Shown here: positions 1 to 6,232 of the stretch, piece after piece | Numbering within the stretch: position 1 is the first letter of the stretch | How the letters are laid out: each line of letters opens with the position of its first letter | From: CAYOLL01 sp964404765 [NCBI: uncultured Gemmatimonadota bacterium] | GTDB taxonomy: Bacteria > 4572-55 | Reading direction: 5' to 3' | Assembly (NCBI GenBank): GCA_964404765.1 | Contig: CAYOLL010000274.1 | Coordinates: forward strand, 1-6,256 | DNA length: 6,256 bases | The notes under the pieces: model-generated | What the model saw: the letters and a program-made list of their open reading frames with translations, nothing else | The model's database searches: none | What the model was told of the DNA's origin: nothing | Position numbers and translations under genes: made by a program

Positions 1-2065
1 CCGCGACGATGAACAGGAAAAGCGGCACCGAGATGAGCGGGCCGGGCAGGAAGATCACCTTCGGCTGCATCGTCAACAGCACAGGCTGCGACAAGCCTTG
101 CCTGACCCGCACGACCACCGTTTTGGTATCGGCGATGGCGCTGGTAAAAACCGTCGTAATCATACCCGCGGCATTGGTAAAGCCGGTCAGCGGAATCATA
201 TTGGCATTTGGCGGCGTAATCGTCACTAAAAACGAGTCCGCCGGAACGCCGGCCACCGGGTTGCCGTGCGAATCCTTTACGGTGATGGCCAGCAAGCTTT
301 CATCAATATTATTGGCGATGACCGGCGAAGTGGCCGTCACCACAGAGTTGCGGGCGTTCGCCACATCCGGCAGCGCTTCCACTTCCGCCTGATCGGCAAC
401 CTGAATCGTCTGCGTCCCAACAATAATCGTGGCGTTGACTTTGTGCAAACCAATCAACGTGCTGGTAAAGCGGCCGGTGGTCTGGCCGTTGGCATCAGTC
501 GGCGTCGTCGGCTGAAAAACGGTGATGCCTTCCACGCTGCCGCTTTCCTGTCGCACCACAAAGCGGATATTTTGCGGATTAACATTAGAGACTAAATTGT
601 GAAATTGATCGCGGACAGTAATCGTAATTGTGCTGGCGTCTTCGCCGTCGGCCACAATGGGTGTCGTTGCGTCTATCGTTGTATTCTCGGCATTGGCCGG
701 GCCGGCGGTAAAGTTGATGACCGGTTGTTGGTTCAATACAAACTCATCATTGTAGATGCTGACGGTGACGGTCTTGCGGCCCGCGACCGTGCTGGCCACT
801 GCGCCGGTGGTCGTGCCGTTGACATCGGTTTGGGCGGTCGGTTGTTGGAGCAGATTGCCGTTGCCGGTCATGCGCACGTCAAAGGCGTCAGCCGGAATCG
901 GATCAGGGAACGGCGCATTCTCAAAGCGGTCCAGCACCGTGATAGATATAACCGCCGTGGATTGGCCGTCGGCTACCACCTGGTTGCGCGAAGAAACAAC
1001 GCGGGACTTATTGACATCCGGCGGGCCGGATTTGAAGATCACCAGCGGGGTTTGGGCCAGAGTTTTGGTGCCTTGCGGCGTCCGCACATTGACTAACACC
1101 CGCTTGTAGCCGGTTTTGTAGCTGGAAATCTGAGCGGTGGTCAGACCATCTTCATTGGTCGGCTGAAACGGGCCGTAGATAAGATTTCCCGCGGTTGTGC
1201 CGCCGCTTTCATTCGTAAGCTGAACGGCAATACGATCACCGGTAATGCCGGAAATCGGATTATGATAAAAGTCTTTTAAGATGACGGTCACGGTCGCCCG
1301 CTTGATGCTATCGGCCACCACAGCTTCGGGAGTAACCATGACCTGGCTGTTGAGTTCGTTTAAAGCACCTGGTCGAAAGAAAATCGGTCGTGTGCCCAGC
1401 GAATATTCGTACCATTTGGCAGTTACCGTTTTGAGTTCGGATTTGGTGCTTTTCAGGGTCGCCGTAAAGCGCCCCAGGCCGTCGGAAGGCACTTGGTTGA
1501 TGCCGATGGTCACGCCGTCGGGCGGGTTGACGATCAGCGCAAACGGCGGGTAAGGCACGTTGGGAATGGGTTGATTGCTGACATCGCGCAGAAACGTCGT
1601 GACTGTCGCAATTTGCTGACCATCAGCCGTCAAACTGTCCGGCGTGATCGTCACAAAAGAGTTGGCGCTGGACAGCTTGCGAAATTCAACCGAAGCCTGT
1701 CCGACAAAGCCGTTATTTTCCAAATTGGTGGCAAAAATAATCGCGGTGCCTGGCAAATCCGAGGCTATTGTAAAATAGGCCAAGCCGTTTTGATTGGTCT
1801 CCGCGGCTTCCGGCTCAAAAAAATCGACCGGCACACCGGCATTGCGAGTGGAAACCAGCCGCACTGAAGCCCCGGCCCAGGGATTGCCCGTATTCGGGTC
1901 TTCCACAAAGACGACGACTTCCGATTTGGCATCCGCATCAGCAATAAACGGCGTTATCGCCGTAACCGAGCCCTGCTGAATCCGGCCATCTCCGGGCTTA
2001 TTTGCCGCTAAAAGACCACTGGCCATTGTCATTAAAATTATAAGACTTAGATAAAGCTTACGCAT
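1..2065 (-). CDS. Exported multi-domain bacterial Ig-like (Big_1/invasin-type) repeat protein, C-terminus outside the window
   Basis: A reading frame runs on the minus strand from an ATG at 2065 to base 1 without a stop, giving 688 visible codons. Residues 1-21 form a signal peptide: Arg-Lys, then a hydrophobic core, with likely cleavage near Ala20/Ala21. No lipobox cysteine is present. Six tandem modules of about 100 residues follow, at roughly 33-130, 136-232, 241-344, 354-455, 461-565 and 573-671. Most open with a V-T-x-T-P-x-x-x-x-A-D-G-like strand and contain a T-D-x-N-G-x-T-T-like turn (TNQNG 90-94, TNEDG 303-307, TDVNG 413-417, TDANG 523-527, TNAAG 630-634). This is the pattern of group 1 bacterial Ig domains of invasin and intimin adhesins. 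Linkers repeat as F-x-x-G-P (344-348, 452-456, 672-676). The last visible residues (677-688) are unexpectedly hydrophobic. A surface adhesin or structural role is inferred; no catalytic domain is seen. The start is supported by a strong Shine-Dalgarno site 8 bases upstream. The gene lies 121 bases downstream of the PorV/OmpA-like gene. Confidence 0.9.
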   Translation of the reverse strand, partial: MRKLYLSLIILMTMASGLLAANKPGDGRIQQGSVTAITPFIADADAKSEVVVFVEDPNTGNPWAGASVRLVSTRNAGVPVDFFEPEAAETNQNGLAYFTIASDLPGTAIIFATNLENNGFVGQASVEFRKLSSANSFVTITPDSLTADGQQIATVTTFLRDVSNQPIPNVPYPPFALIVNPPDGVTIGINQVPSDGLGRFTATLKSTKSELKTVTAKWYEYSLGTRPIFFRPGALNELNSQVMVTPEAVVADSIKRATVTVILKDFYHNPISGITGDRIAVQLTNESGGTTAGNLIYGPFQPTNEDGLTTAQISSYKTGYKRVLVNVRTPQGTKTLAQTPLVIFKSGPPDVNKSRVVSSRNQVVADGQSTAVISITVLDRFENAPFPDPIPADAFDVRMTGNGNLLQQPTAQTDVNGTTTGAVASTVAGRKTVTVSIYNDEFVLNQQPVINFTAGPANAENTTIDATTPIVADGEDASTITITVRDQFHNLVSNVNPQNIRFVVRQESGSVEGITVFQPTTPTDANGQTTGRFTSTLIGLHKVNATIIVGTQTIQVADQAEVEALPDVANARNSVVTATSPVIANNIDESLLAITVKDSHGNPVAGVPADSFLVTITPPNANMIPLTGFTNAAGMITTVFTSAIADTKTVVVRVRQGLSQPVLLTMQPKVIFLPGPLISVPLFLFIVA

Positions 2066-2073
2066 TTGGAAAA

Positions 2074-2080
2074 CCTCCCC
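2074..2080 (-). promoter_or_regulatory. Ribosome binding site of the Ig-repeat gene
   Basis: On the minus strand the sequence GGGGAGG ends 8 bases before the ATG at 2065. It is a strong anti-16S match at good spacing, and it fixes the start of a gene whose other end is not visible. Confidence 0.8.
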
Positions 2081-2093
2081 TTATATGCAACCG

Positions 2094-2121
2094 ATTATGC
2101 CACGAAGTCACAAAGGATCAA
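2094..2121 (-). promoter_or_regulatory. Weak candidate sigma70 promoter for the Ig-repeat gene
   Basis: On the minus strand TTGATC (2116-2121) is separated by 16 bases from CATAAT (2094-2099), matching the sigma70 consensus at 4/6 and 5/6 positions. Transcription would begin near 2087, leaving a leader of about 20 bases that still includes the ribosome binding site. The -35 box overlaps a small tandem repeat. Matches of this quality arise by chance in AT-rich spacers, so read-through from the upstream envelope gene is an equally good explanation for expression. Confidence 0.3.
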
Positions 2122-2126
2122 AGGAT
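2111..2126. repeat. Two tandem copies of an 8-base unit (CAAAGGAT)
   Basis: CAAAGGAT occurs at 2111-2118 and again directly at 2119-2126. The pair lies in the spacer between the two envelope genes and overlaps the -35 box of the weak promoter candidate. It could be an activator half-site pair or simply slippage; nothing in the sequence decides between them. Confidence 0.5.
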
Positions 2127-2140
2127 TATATTTTTGAATT

Positions 2141-2174
2141 AAACCTAACAGGTTTAAAAAAACCTGTTAGGTTT
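2141..2174 (-). terminator. 15-bp perfect hairpin between the two envelope genes, possible terminator or repeat palindrome
   Basis: Arms at 2141-2155 and 2160-2174 are perfectly complementary over 15 bases around a 4-base A/T loop. The hairpin begins 12 bases after the stop codon of the PorV/OmpA-like gene, where a terminator or 3' stabiliser is expected. The tract after the 3' arm on the minus strand is AATTCAAAA rather than a run of T, so intrinsic termination may be partial and some read-through into the Ig-repeat gene is plausible. Each arm is itself a palindrome (AAACCT, 3 bases, AGGTTT), which would also fit a dispersed intergenic repeat. The inverted repeat is certain; its role is inferred. 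Confidence 0.5.
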
Positions 2175-2186
2175 TCGAGTTAAATC

Positions 2187-4253
2187 TTATTCTTGCGGAC
2201 CTTCACCGCGCGGGACTAACACCATCTCCACGCGACGGTTGATAGCGCGACCTTCTTCCGTATCATTCGTGGCCAGCGGACGGCTTTCGCCGTAACCTTT
2301 GGCGTCAACGACGCGGGTTAGAGCGCCCCGCGATTGCAGATATTGCATAACAGCTTCGGCGCGGCGTTGCGACAGGGCCAAGTTATATTCATCGCTGCCC
2401 TTGGCGTCGGTATGCGCGCTGATAACCATGGAATAATCCGGGAACTTCTCCAACTCGCGCACAATGCGATCCAGAATCGGCAACGACTCCGGTTTGATTG
2501 TGGCCTGGTCAAAGTCAAAATGCACTTTTTCATGCACCATTTGCATCGTCCCGGTGGAAGGCCCGGCCTTTACACTGGTCGATGTAAAAACCTTGCTCGG
2601 TTCGGTCCAGGCGCGATTACCCACTTTATCGACGGCTTCCAGCACGTAGACATAAGAGCCGCCTTCGTATTCGATCGTGCCGGTGGCATTCGTGCCGTCC
2701 CAGGTCACGTCTTCGGCAGGCGCGCCCCGTCCGGTCAACACGCGGAAATCCTCATTCGAGCCATCATGACGAATAAACAAACTCCAGGCATCCGTGCCGG
2801 CCACCGCGTCATTGGCGCTTAGTTTAAAGGTAGTGATCGCCGGCAAGCCCGTATCGTTAAGCGGCATAAACGTCTGCGGCGTCGCCCGGGCAAAAACTTC
2901 CGGCGGCGTCGTATCCACAATCAGCGTTATGCGCGGCGAAACAAAGACGCCATCCATAGCAGTAGCGACTTCATGCACAACTTGATATTCACCGTCCGGC
3001 AAATCCATACCGTTTTGATCTTTGCCGCGCCAGGTCAGCTCCGTCGGCGGCATACCCTGGCCTTCAAAAACCTGTATCAGACTGCCCGTTGTTTTTGTAT
3101 AAATTCGCACAGCCCAACTCTGCACACCGATATTGTTCGGCGCGGTCGGGCGCAGCCGCGTGACATCCATGCGGCCGTCCATATTGGGCGAGAACATCAT
3201 CGGGTCAGCCGTCAAACCCACGTTCACCCGCGAAGCATCGACGGACTTAATCACCGGCACATTATTAAAGCGCAAGGCAATCCGATGCGTGGCGACACCG
3301 TCTAAATTATCACCCATCGGCGCTTGATAGGCATAGTCCAACTGTAAGCCGGGGTGAATCGGCTTAATCCGGAAGCTGGCCCCGGCCGTCACGGCCTGAT
3401 AATCTTCATCACCGGTAGCAAAGCCGGCGCGCAGACCCAGAATGCCATCGCCGGCAAACCAGCCTTCCGCGCCCACTTGAATGCGCGATACGGCCTCGCG
3501 GTCACCGCGCATCTTATAGTTGATGTCGGCTACAAACGTGCCGGGATAGCGCAGCGCATACGGGCTGAGCCGCTCGCCCAGCCGGAAAGCCACGCCGGTC
3601 TTCAAAACCCGGTCCAGCTTGTCTTCGGTCAAATCGGTGTTGATGGCCATGTCGGTCGCCATCAAATTTTCCACGGCCAACCCCAACGCCAGATTGCGGA
3701 ACGGCGTGTAGAGAATGCCCGCGTCCACATCAAATGAGGATTTGCCGTCATCGCCGTTAAAATAAGGATTCAGCGTGACGGCGCCGTTTACATCGTTCCA
3801 GGAGGCCATCAGCGCTTTGGCGGTTAAACCAAAGTAGAGCTGATTGAATCCGCGAGCATAGTTCAGTGCCAGAACGCTCTCGGTGAAGAGATTTTCCGAG
3901 CCGATACTGGCGCCGCGCTGATAAAGACCGATGCCAAAACTACCGGCTGTCTGCGTTGGCACAACCACACCGACATAGCCGGTATAGAGGCTGCCCACCG
4001 TCAGGCCGGAGTTCAGCGCGGTATAGTTCAGCAGCAAATCCAGCTTTTGGAACTGGCCAATACCTGCCGGATTAAACAGCGGCGCACTGGCATCATCAGC
4101 CAGACCGACAAAGGCGCCGCCCATGCCCATAGACCGCGCACCGGCCTGAATATCTCCAAAGCTCGCCTGAGCCGGTTGCGAAAAACCAATAAGCATGCTC
4201 ACAATTGCCAAAGTGACAATCATGTTTCGTGTGCTAAAGGAGAACACGTTCAT
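2187..4253 (-). CDS. Exported PorV-like barrel / Ig-like / OmpA-domain envelope protein
   Basis: A complete protein of 688 residues. Residues 1-30 are a signal peptide, with hydrophobic core MIVTLAIVSMLIGF and likely cleavage after A-Q-A at 30. Residues 31-331 resemble the PorV/PorQ/UPF0164 outer-membrane barrel family. The signature is G-A-R-S-M-G-M-G-G-A-F at 38-48 and A-D-D-A-S-A-P-L-F-N-P-A-G at 52-64, followed by alternating amphipathic strands. Residues 340-450 form an Ig-like module of FlgD/CHU_C type: F-S-P-N-M-D-G-R-M-D at 354-363, then W-R-G-K-D-Q-N-G with L-P-D-G-E-Y at 408-423. A second related module spans about 450-556 (D-T-T-P-P at 447-451, W-D-G-T at 518-521). Residues 574-681 are an OmpA C-terminal domain with F-D-F-D at 579-582 and H-T-D at 614-616. 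Asp616 and Arg631 sit at the positions that bind the peptidoglycan diaminopimelate in OmpA. The likely role is an outer-membrane barrel tied to the cell wall; transport or secretion functions are unproven. The start is favoured by its ribosome binding site; the next Met (residue 11) has none. Confidence 0.93.
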   Translation of the reverse strand: MNVFSFSTRNMIVTLAIVSMLIGFSQPAQASFGDIQAGARSMGMGGAFVGLADDASAPLFNPAGIGQFQKLDLLLNYTALNSGLTVGSLYTGYVGVVVPTQTAGSFGIGLYQRGASIGSENLFTESVLALNYARGFNQLYFGLTAKALMASWNDVNGAVTLNPYFNGDDGKSSFDVDAGILYTPFRNLALGLAVENLMATDMAINTDLTEDKLDRVLKTGVAFRLGERLSPYALRYPGTFVADINYKMRGDREAVSRIQVGAEGWFAGDGILGLRAGFATGDEDYQAVTAGASFRIKPIHPGLQLDYAYQAPMGDNLDGVATHRIALRFNNVPVIKSVDASRVNVGLTADPMMFSPNMDGRMDVTRLRPTAPNNIGVQSWAVRIYTKTTGSLIQVFEGQGMPPTELTWRGKDQNGMDLPDGEYQVVHEVATAMDGVFVSPRITLIVDTTPPEVFARATPQTFMPLNDTGLPAITTFKLSANDAVAGTDAWSLFIRHDGSNEDFRVLTGRGAPAEDVTWDGTNATGTIEYEGGSYVYVLEAVDKVGNRAWTEPSKVFTSTSVKAGPSTGTMQMVHEKVHFDFDQATIKPESLPILDRIVRELEKFPDYSMVISAHTDAKGSDEYNLALSQRRAEAVMQYLQSRGALTRVVDAKGYGESRPLATNDTEEGRAINRRVEMVLVPRGEGPQE

Positions 4254-4262
4254 CGGATAAAA

Positions 4263-4270
4263 CCCCCTTT
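4263..4270 (-). promoter_or_regulatory. Ribosome binding site of the PorV/OmpA-like gene
   Basis: AAAGGGGG on the minus strand ends 9 bases before the ATG at 4253. It supports this start over the internal Met at residue 11, which would cost the signal peptide its polar N-terminal region. Confidence 0.7.
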
Positions 4271-4287
4271 GAATGTCATAGACATTC
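4271..4287 (-). promoter_or_regulatory. Perfect 7-bp inverted repeat abutting the ribosome binding site
   Basis: GAATGTC (4271-4277) and GACATTC (4281-4287) pair perfectly around a 3-base loop. In the mRNA the hairpin ends exactly where the Shine-Dalgarno sequence of the PorV/OmpA-like gene begins. It could be an mRNA hairpin that affects ribosome access or 5' stability, or a DNA operator. The inverted repeat is seen directly; function is inferred. Confidence 0.5.
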
Positions 4288-4387
4288 GAAGTTGATGGTG
4301 TCTCTCGTAATTGAGTATACAGTTAATTATAAAACTTGTTATTTTTACGAGCATTAATCAAATTGCTTAACAAATTACTTTAAGTCC

Positions 4388-4416
4388 ATTTTAGCAAAAA
4401 GCAAAATCATTGTCAA
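4388..4416 (-). promoter_or_regulatory. Near-consensus sigma70 promoter for the PorV/OmpA-like gene
   Basis: On the minus strand a perfect TTGACA (-35, 4411-4416) is followed after exactly 17 bases by TAAAAT (-10, 4388-4393). A TG dinucleotide sits one base before the -10 (TGCTAAAAT), giving an extended -10. The stretch just upstream of the -35 (about 4417-4445) is AT-rich, like an UP element. Transcription would start near 4381, leaving a leader of about 127 bases that carries the hairpin and ribosome binding site described separately. A strong constitutive promoter fits an abundant envelope protein. Confidence 0.8.
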
Positions 4417-4658
4417 GAGAATTTTTACTGAAATTGAAAATTATGCAGTCTTTTTTCTGCTTTTTAGGTATGAAGTTAGCTGAACGGCTTAAGAAGTTAC
4501 GTGAAGATTTCATTTCGCGTGTGTAAAAACCTTGATTCGAATAACCCGTTTCAACGACTTTTCCCCGCGAATACCTATCAGCCAAGTCCTGCTTTTGCGA
4601 TGATTTCAACGTCCGCAATACATGACTTCAGACGTCATCACCTTCAAATTTAAAATGG
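4417..4658. other. Intergenic stretch with no supported gene
   Basis: This lies between the hemL terminator and the envelope-gene promoter. A minus-strand frame of 75 codons (4391-4618) uses a TTG start with no ribosome binding site, ends inside the -10 box, and has a protein composition with no recognisable family. A very short plus-strand frame (4470-4526) begins like a helix-turn-helix regulator but stops after 18 residues. A short imperfect palindrome, ATGAC/GTCAT with a 7-base spacer, is at 4622-4638. I see no RNA gene or mobile element here. Confidence 0.6.
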
Positions 4659-4695
4659 AAAAAGCCGGCGGCGAACGAATCGCTGCCGGCTTTTT
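4659..4695 (-). terminator. Intrinsic terminator downstream of hemL (bidirectional shape)
   Basis: Arms at 4659-4674 and 4680-4695 form a 16-bp stem around a 5-base loop. The core is GC-rich (GCCGGC) and flanked by five A on one side and a run of T on the other, so it looks like a terminator on both strands. One position (4670/4684) is a G-U wobble in plus-strand RNA and a C-A mismatch in minus-strand RNA. It lies about 60 bases after the hemL stop codon and no plus-strand gene points at it, so its job is most likely ending hemL transcription and insulating the envelope genes. Confidence 0.85.
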
Positions 4696-4756
4696 TAACC
4701 AAAATGAAAGTGCATCCTGCCAGACATTGGAAACAGTTTCAATGGGAATCCGCAAA

Positions 4757-6052
4757 CTATCGGCTATAGGCAACCTTTAGCGCAGCCTTGTGCGCCGCAA
4801 TTGTCCGATCGATATCCTCATCCGTATGCGCCATCGACACAAAATATGCCTCGAATTGGGCAGGAGCCAGATAAATGCCTTGCTCCAGCATCCGCCAAAA
4901 GTACACCCCATATTTTTTTGTGTCGGATTTCATAGCCGTAGCGTAATCCACCACCTTGTCTGGCGTGAAGAACAAACAGCCCATAGAACCGATCCGTGTG
5001 GAATACAACGACAAGTCTAATTCCTTTAAATTATGCTGAAAACCGGCATCTAATTTGGCCGACTTCTGCTCCAGCTTTTCATAAAACCCCGGCGCGTCCA
5101 ACAGCTTAAGCGTTTCCAAACCAGCCCGCATGGCCAATGGATTTCCAGACAAGGTGCCGGCCTGATAAACCGGACCAATCGGCGAAACTCGCTGCATAAT
5201 GTCCCGACGTCCGCCGTACGCCGCAGCCGGCAACCCACCGCCAATGATCTTGCCCAACGTGGTCAAATCCGGCTTGATGTCATACAACTCCTGCGCCCCC
5301 CCTTTGGCCACGCGAAAGCCGGTCATCACTTCGTCAAAAATAAGCAGAATACCATGCCGTTCAGTCACTGTGCGTAAATCCTGCAAAAATGTGCCCTCCG
5401 GCGGAACCACGCCCATATTTCCGGCAATTGGCTCCACAATCACAGCCGCAATTTGATCAGGATGCGCGTCAATCATGCGCTGCACAGAGGCGATGTCGTT
5501 AAAGCTGGCTAGCAGCGTATCCGCGGCATTGGTCTTGGTGATGCCAGGACTGTTGGGCTCCCCCAACGTCGTTGCGCCTGATCCGGCCTGAATGAGAAAA
5601 CTGTCGCCATGACCGTGGTAGCAACCGGCAAACTTGATGATCTTATCCCGGCCGGTAAAGCCGCGCGCCAAACGAATAGCGCTCATCGTCGCTTCCGTGC
5701 CGGAATTGACCATGCGCACCATCTCAATAGACGGCACCATGCGGCAGATTAATTCGGCCATTTCCACTTCCACGGCCGTAGGCGCACCAAAGCTGGTAGC
5801 TTTGGTCACTTCCTGACGCAGGGCTTCTACCACATGCGGGTGGGAAAAACCCAGAATCATGGGCCCCCACGATCCCACGTAGTCGATATAGACATTCCCG
5901 TCCACATCATACAGCTTTGAACCCTCTCCCCGCTCAAAAAATACCGGCGTGCCTCCAACGGATTTAAAGGCTCGCACCGGGGAATTCACCCCACCGGGTA
6001 TCAGATTTTGAGCTTTTTGGAATAAGGCGTTGCTTTTGGTTTGATTAAGCAT
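4757..6052 (-). CDS. hemL: Glutamate-1-semialdehyde 2,1-aminomutase
   Basis: A complete 431-residue class III (fold type I) PLP-dependent aminotransferase. It converts glutamate-1-semialdehyde to 5-aminolevulinate in the cytoplasm, the last step of the C5 route to heme and other tetrapyrroles. The length matches bacterial HemL. Diagnostic segments are in order: [10 protein letters not shown] (20-29), S-W-G-P-M-I-L-G (61-68), N-S-G-T-E-A for cofactor phosphate binding (116-121), Y-H-G-H-G-D (145-150), F-D-E-V-M-T-G-F-R (239-247) with Asp240 expected to contact the pyridine nitrogen, T-L-G-K-I-I-G-G-G (265-273) with Lys268 as the Schiff-base lysine, and A-G-T-L-S-G-N-P (298-305). No key residue is missing. 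The G-G-V-N-S-P-V-R start segment and the Lys-268 context separate it from related class III transaminases such as BioA or ArgD. A good ribosome binding site fixes the start. The gene is followed by its own terminator and does not look like part of an operon with the envelope genes. Confidence 0.98.
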   Translation of the reverse strand: MLNQTKSNALFQKAQNLIPGGVNSPVRAFKSVGGTPVFFERGEGSKLYDVDGNVYIDYVGSWGPMILGFSHPHVVEALRQEVTKATSFGAPTAVEVEMAELICRMVPSIEMVRMVNSGTEATMSAIRLARGFTGRDKIIKFAGCYHGHGDSFLIQAGSGATTLGEPNSPGITKTNAADTLLASFNDIASVQRMIDAHPDQIAAVIVEPIAGNMGVVPPEGTFLQDLRTVTERHGILLIFDEVMTGFRVAKGGAQELYDIKPDLTTLGKIIGGGLPAAAYGGRRDIMQRVSPIGPVYQAGTLSGNPLAMRAGLETLKLLDAPGFYEKLEQKSAKLDAGFQHNLKELDLSLYSTRIGSMGCLFFTPDKVVDYATAMKSDTKKYGVYFWRMLEQGIYLAPAQFEAYFVSMAHTDEDIDRTIAAHKAALKVAYSR

Positions 6053-6058
6053 GTCAGT

Positions 6059-6063
6059 CTCCT
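6059..6063 (-). promoter_or_regulatory. Ribosome binding site of hemL
   Basis: AGGAG on the minus strand, 6 bases before the ATG at 6052, confirms the annotated start. Confidence 0.8.
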
Positions 6064-6071
6064 ATCAGAAC

Positions 6072-6099
6072 ATTATGGTGTGTCGTAGCAACTCGCCAA
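6072..6099 (-). promoter_or_regulatory. Candidate sigma70 promoter for hemL
   Basis: On the minus strand TTGGCG (6094-6099) precedes CATAAT (6072-6077) by 16 bases, matching consensus at 4/6 and 5/6 positions. The predicted leader is short, ending just ahead of the ribosome binding site. The apparent terminator at the window edge makes an independent hemL promoter likely, but this particular site is only a moderate match. Confidence 0.4.
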
Positions 6100-6232
6100 A
6101 AACAATCAATGTCTGCAACGATGTCCTCCAAAACAGTACTGGCCGATTGACGAGAGGCGGACCGGCCTGACTGAGCTACAGTGCACGAAAACTGGCTATA
6201 CTGGCATATTATTTGAGTTAATTTTTGGGGCG

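Noticed and set aside
9-1979. Several plus-strand open frames (such as 9-392, 599-1096, 1493-1867) across the left third
   Set aside because: They are antisense to the continuous 688-codon Ig-repeat frame, have no consistent ribosome binding sites, overlap each other in different frames and give low-complexity, Arg/Gly-rich or Thr/Val-rich translations typical of shadow frames.
2334-4295. Plus-strand frames opposite the PorV/OmpA-like gene
   Set aside because: Antisense shadows of a gene with a signal peptide and three recognisable domain types; no family features of their own.
4391-4618. 75-codon minus-strand frame between hemL and the envelope gene
   Set aside because: TTG start, no ribosome binding site, stop codon inside the strong promoter's -10 box, and no recognisable family. 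Chance openness in AT-rich sequence is the simpler reading.
5050-5816. Extra frames on both strands within hemL
   Set aside because: All lie inside an intact, fully diagnostic hemL frame and have no independent start signals.
6142-6168. Inverted repeat GGCCG/CGGCC in the hemL upstream region as a possible riboswitch or heme-responsive leader
   Set aside because: Only 5 bp with a loop of about 17 bases, located upstream of the candidate promoter, and no resemblance to a known riboswitch class.
6100-6205. Possible tRNA, because the minus strand contains a D-arm-like GTAGCTCAG
   Set aside because: No T-arm GTTCRA motif, no acceptor stem pairing and no CCA end at the expected distance.
6191-6205. 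Short direct repeat ACTGGC at 9-base spacing upstream of hemL
   Set aside because: Only six bases repeated twice; too short to distinguish from chance without comparative data.
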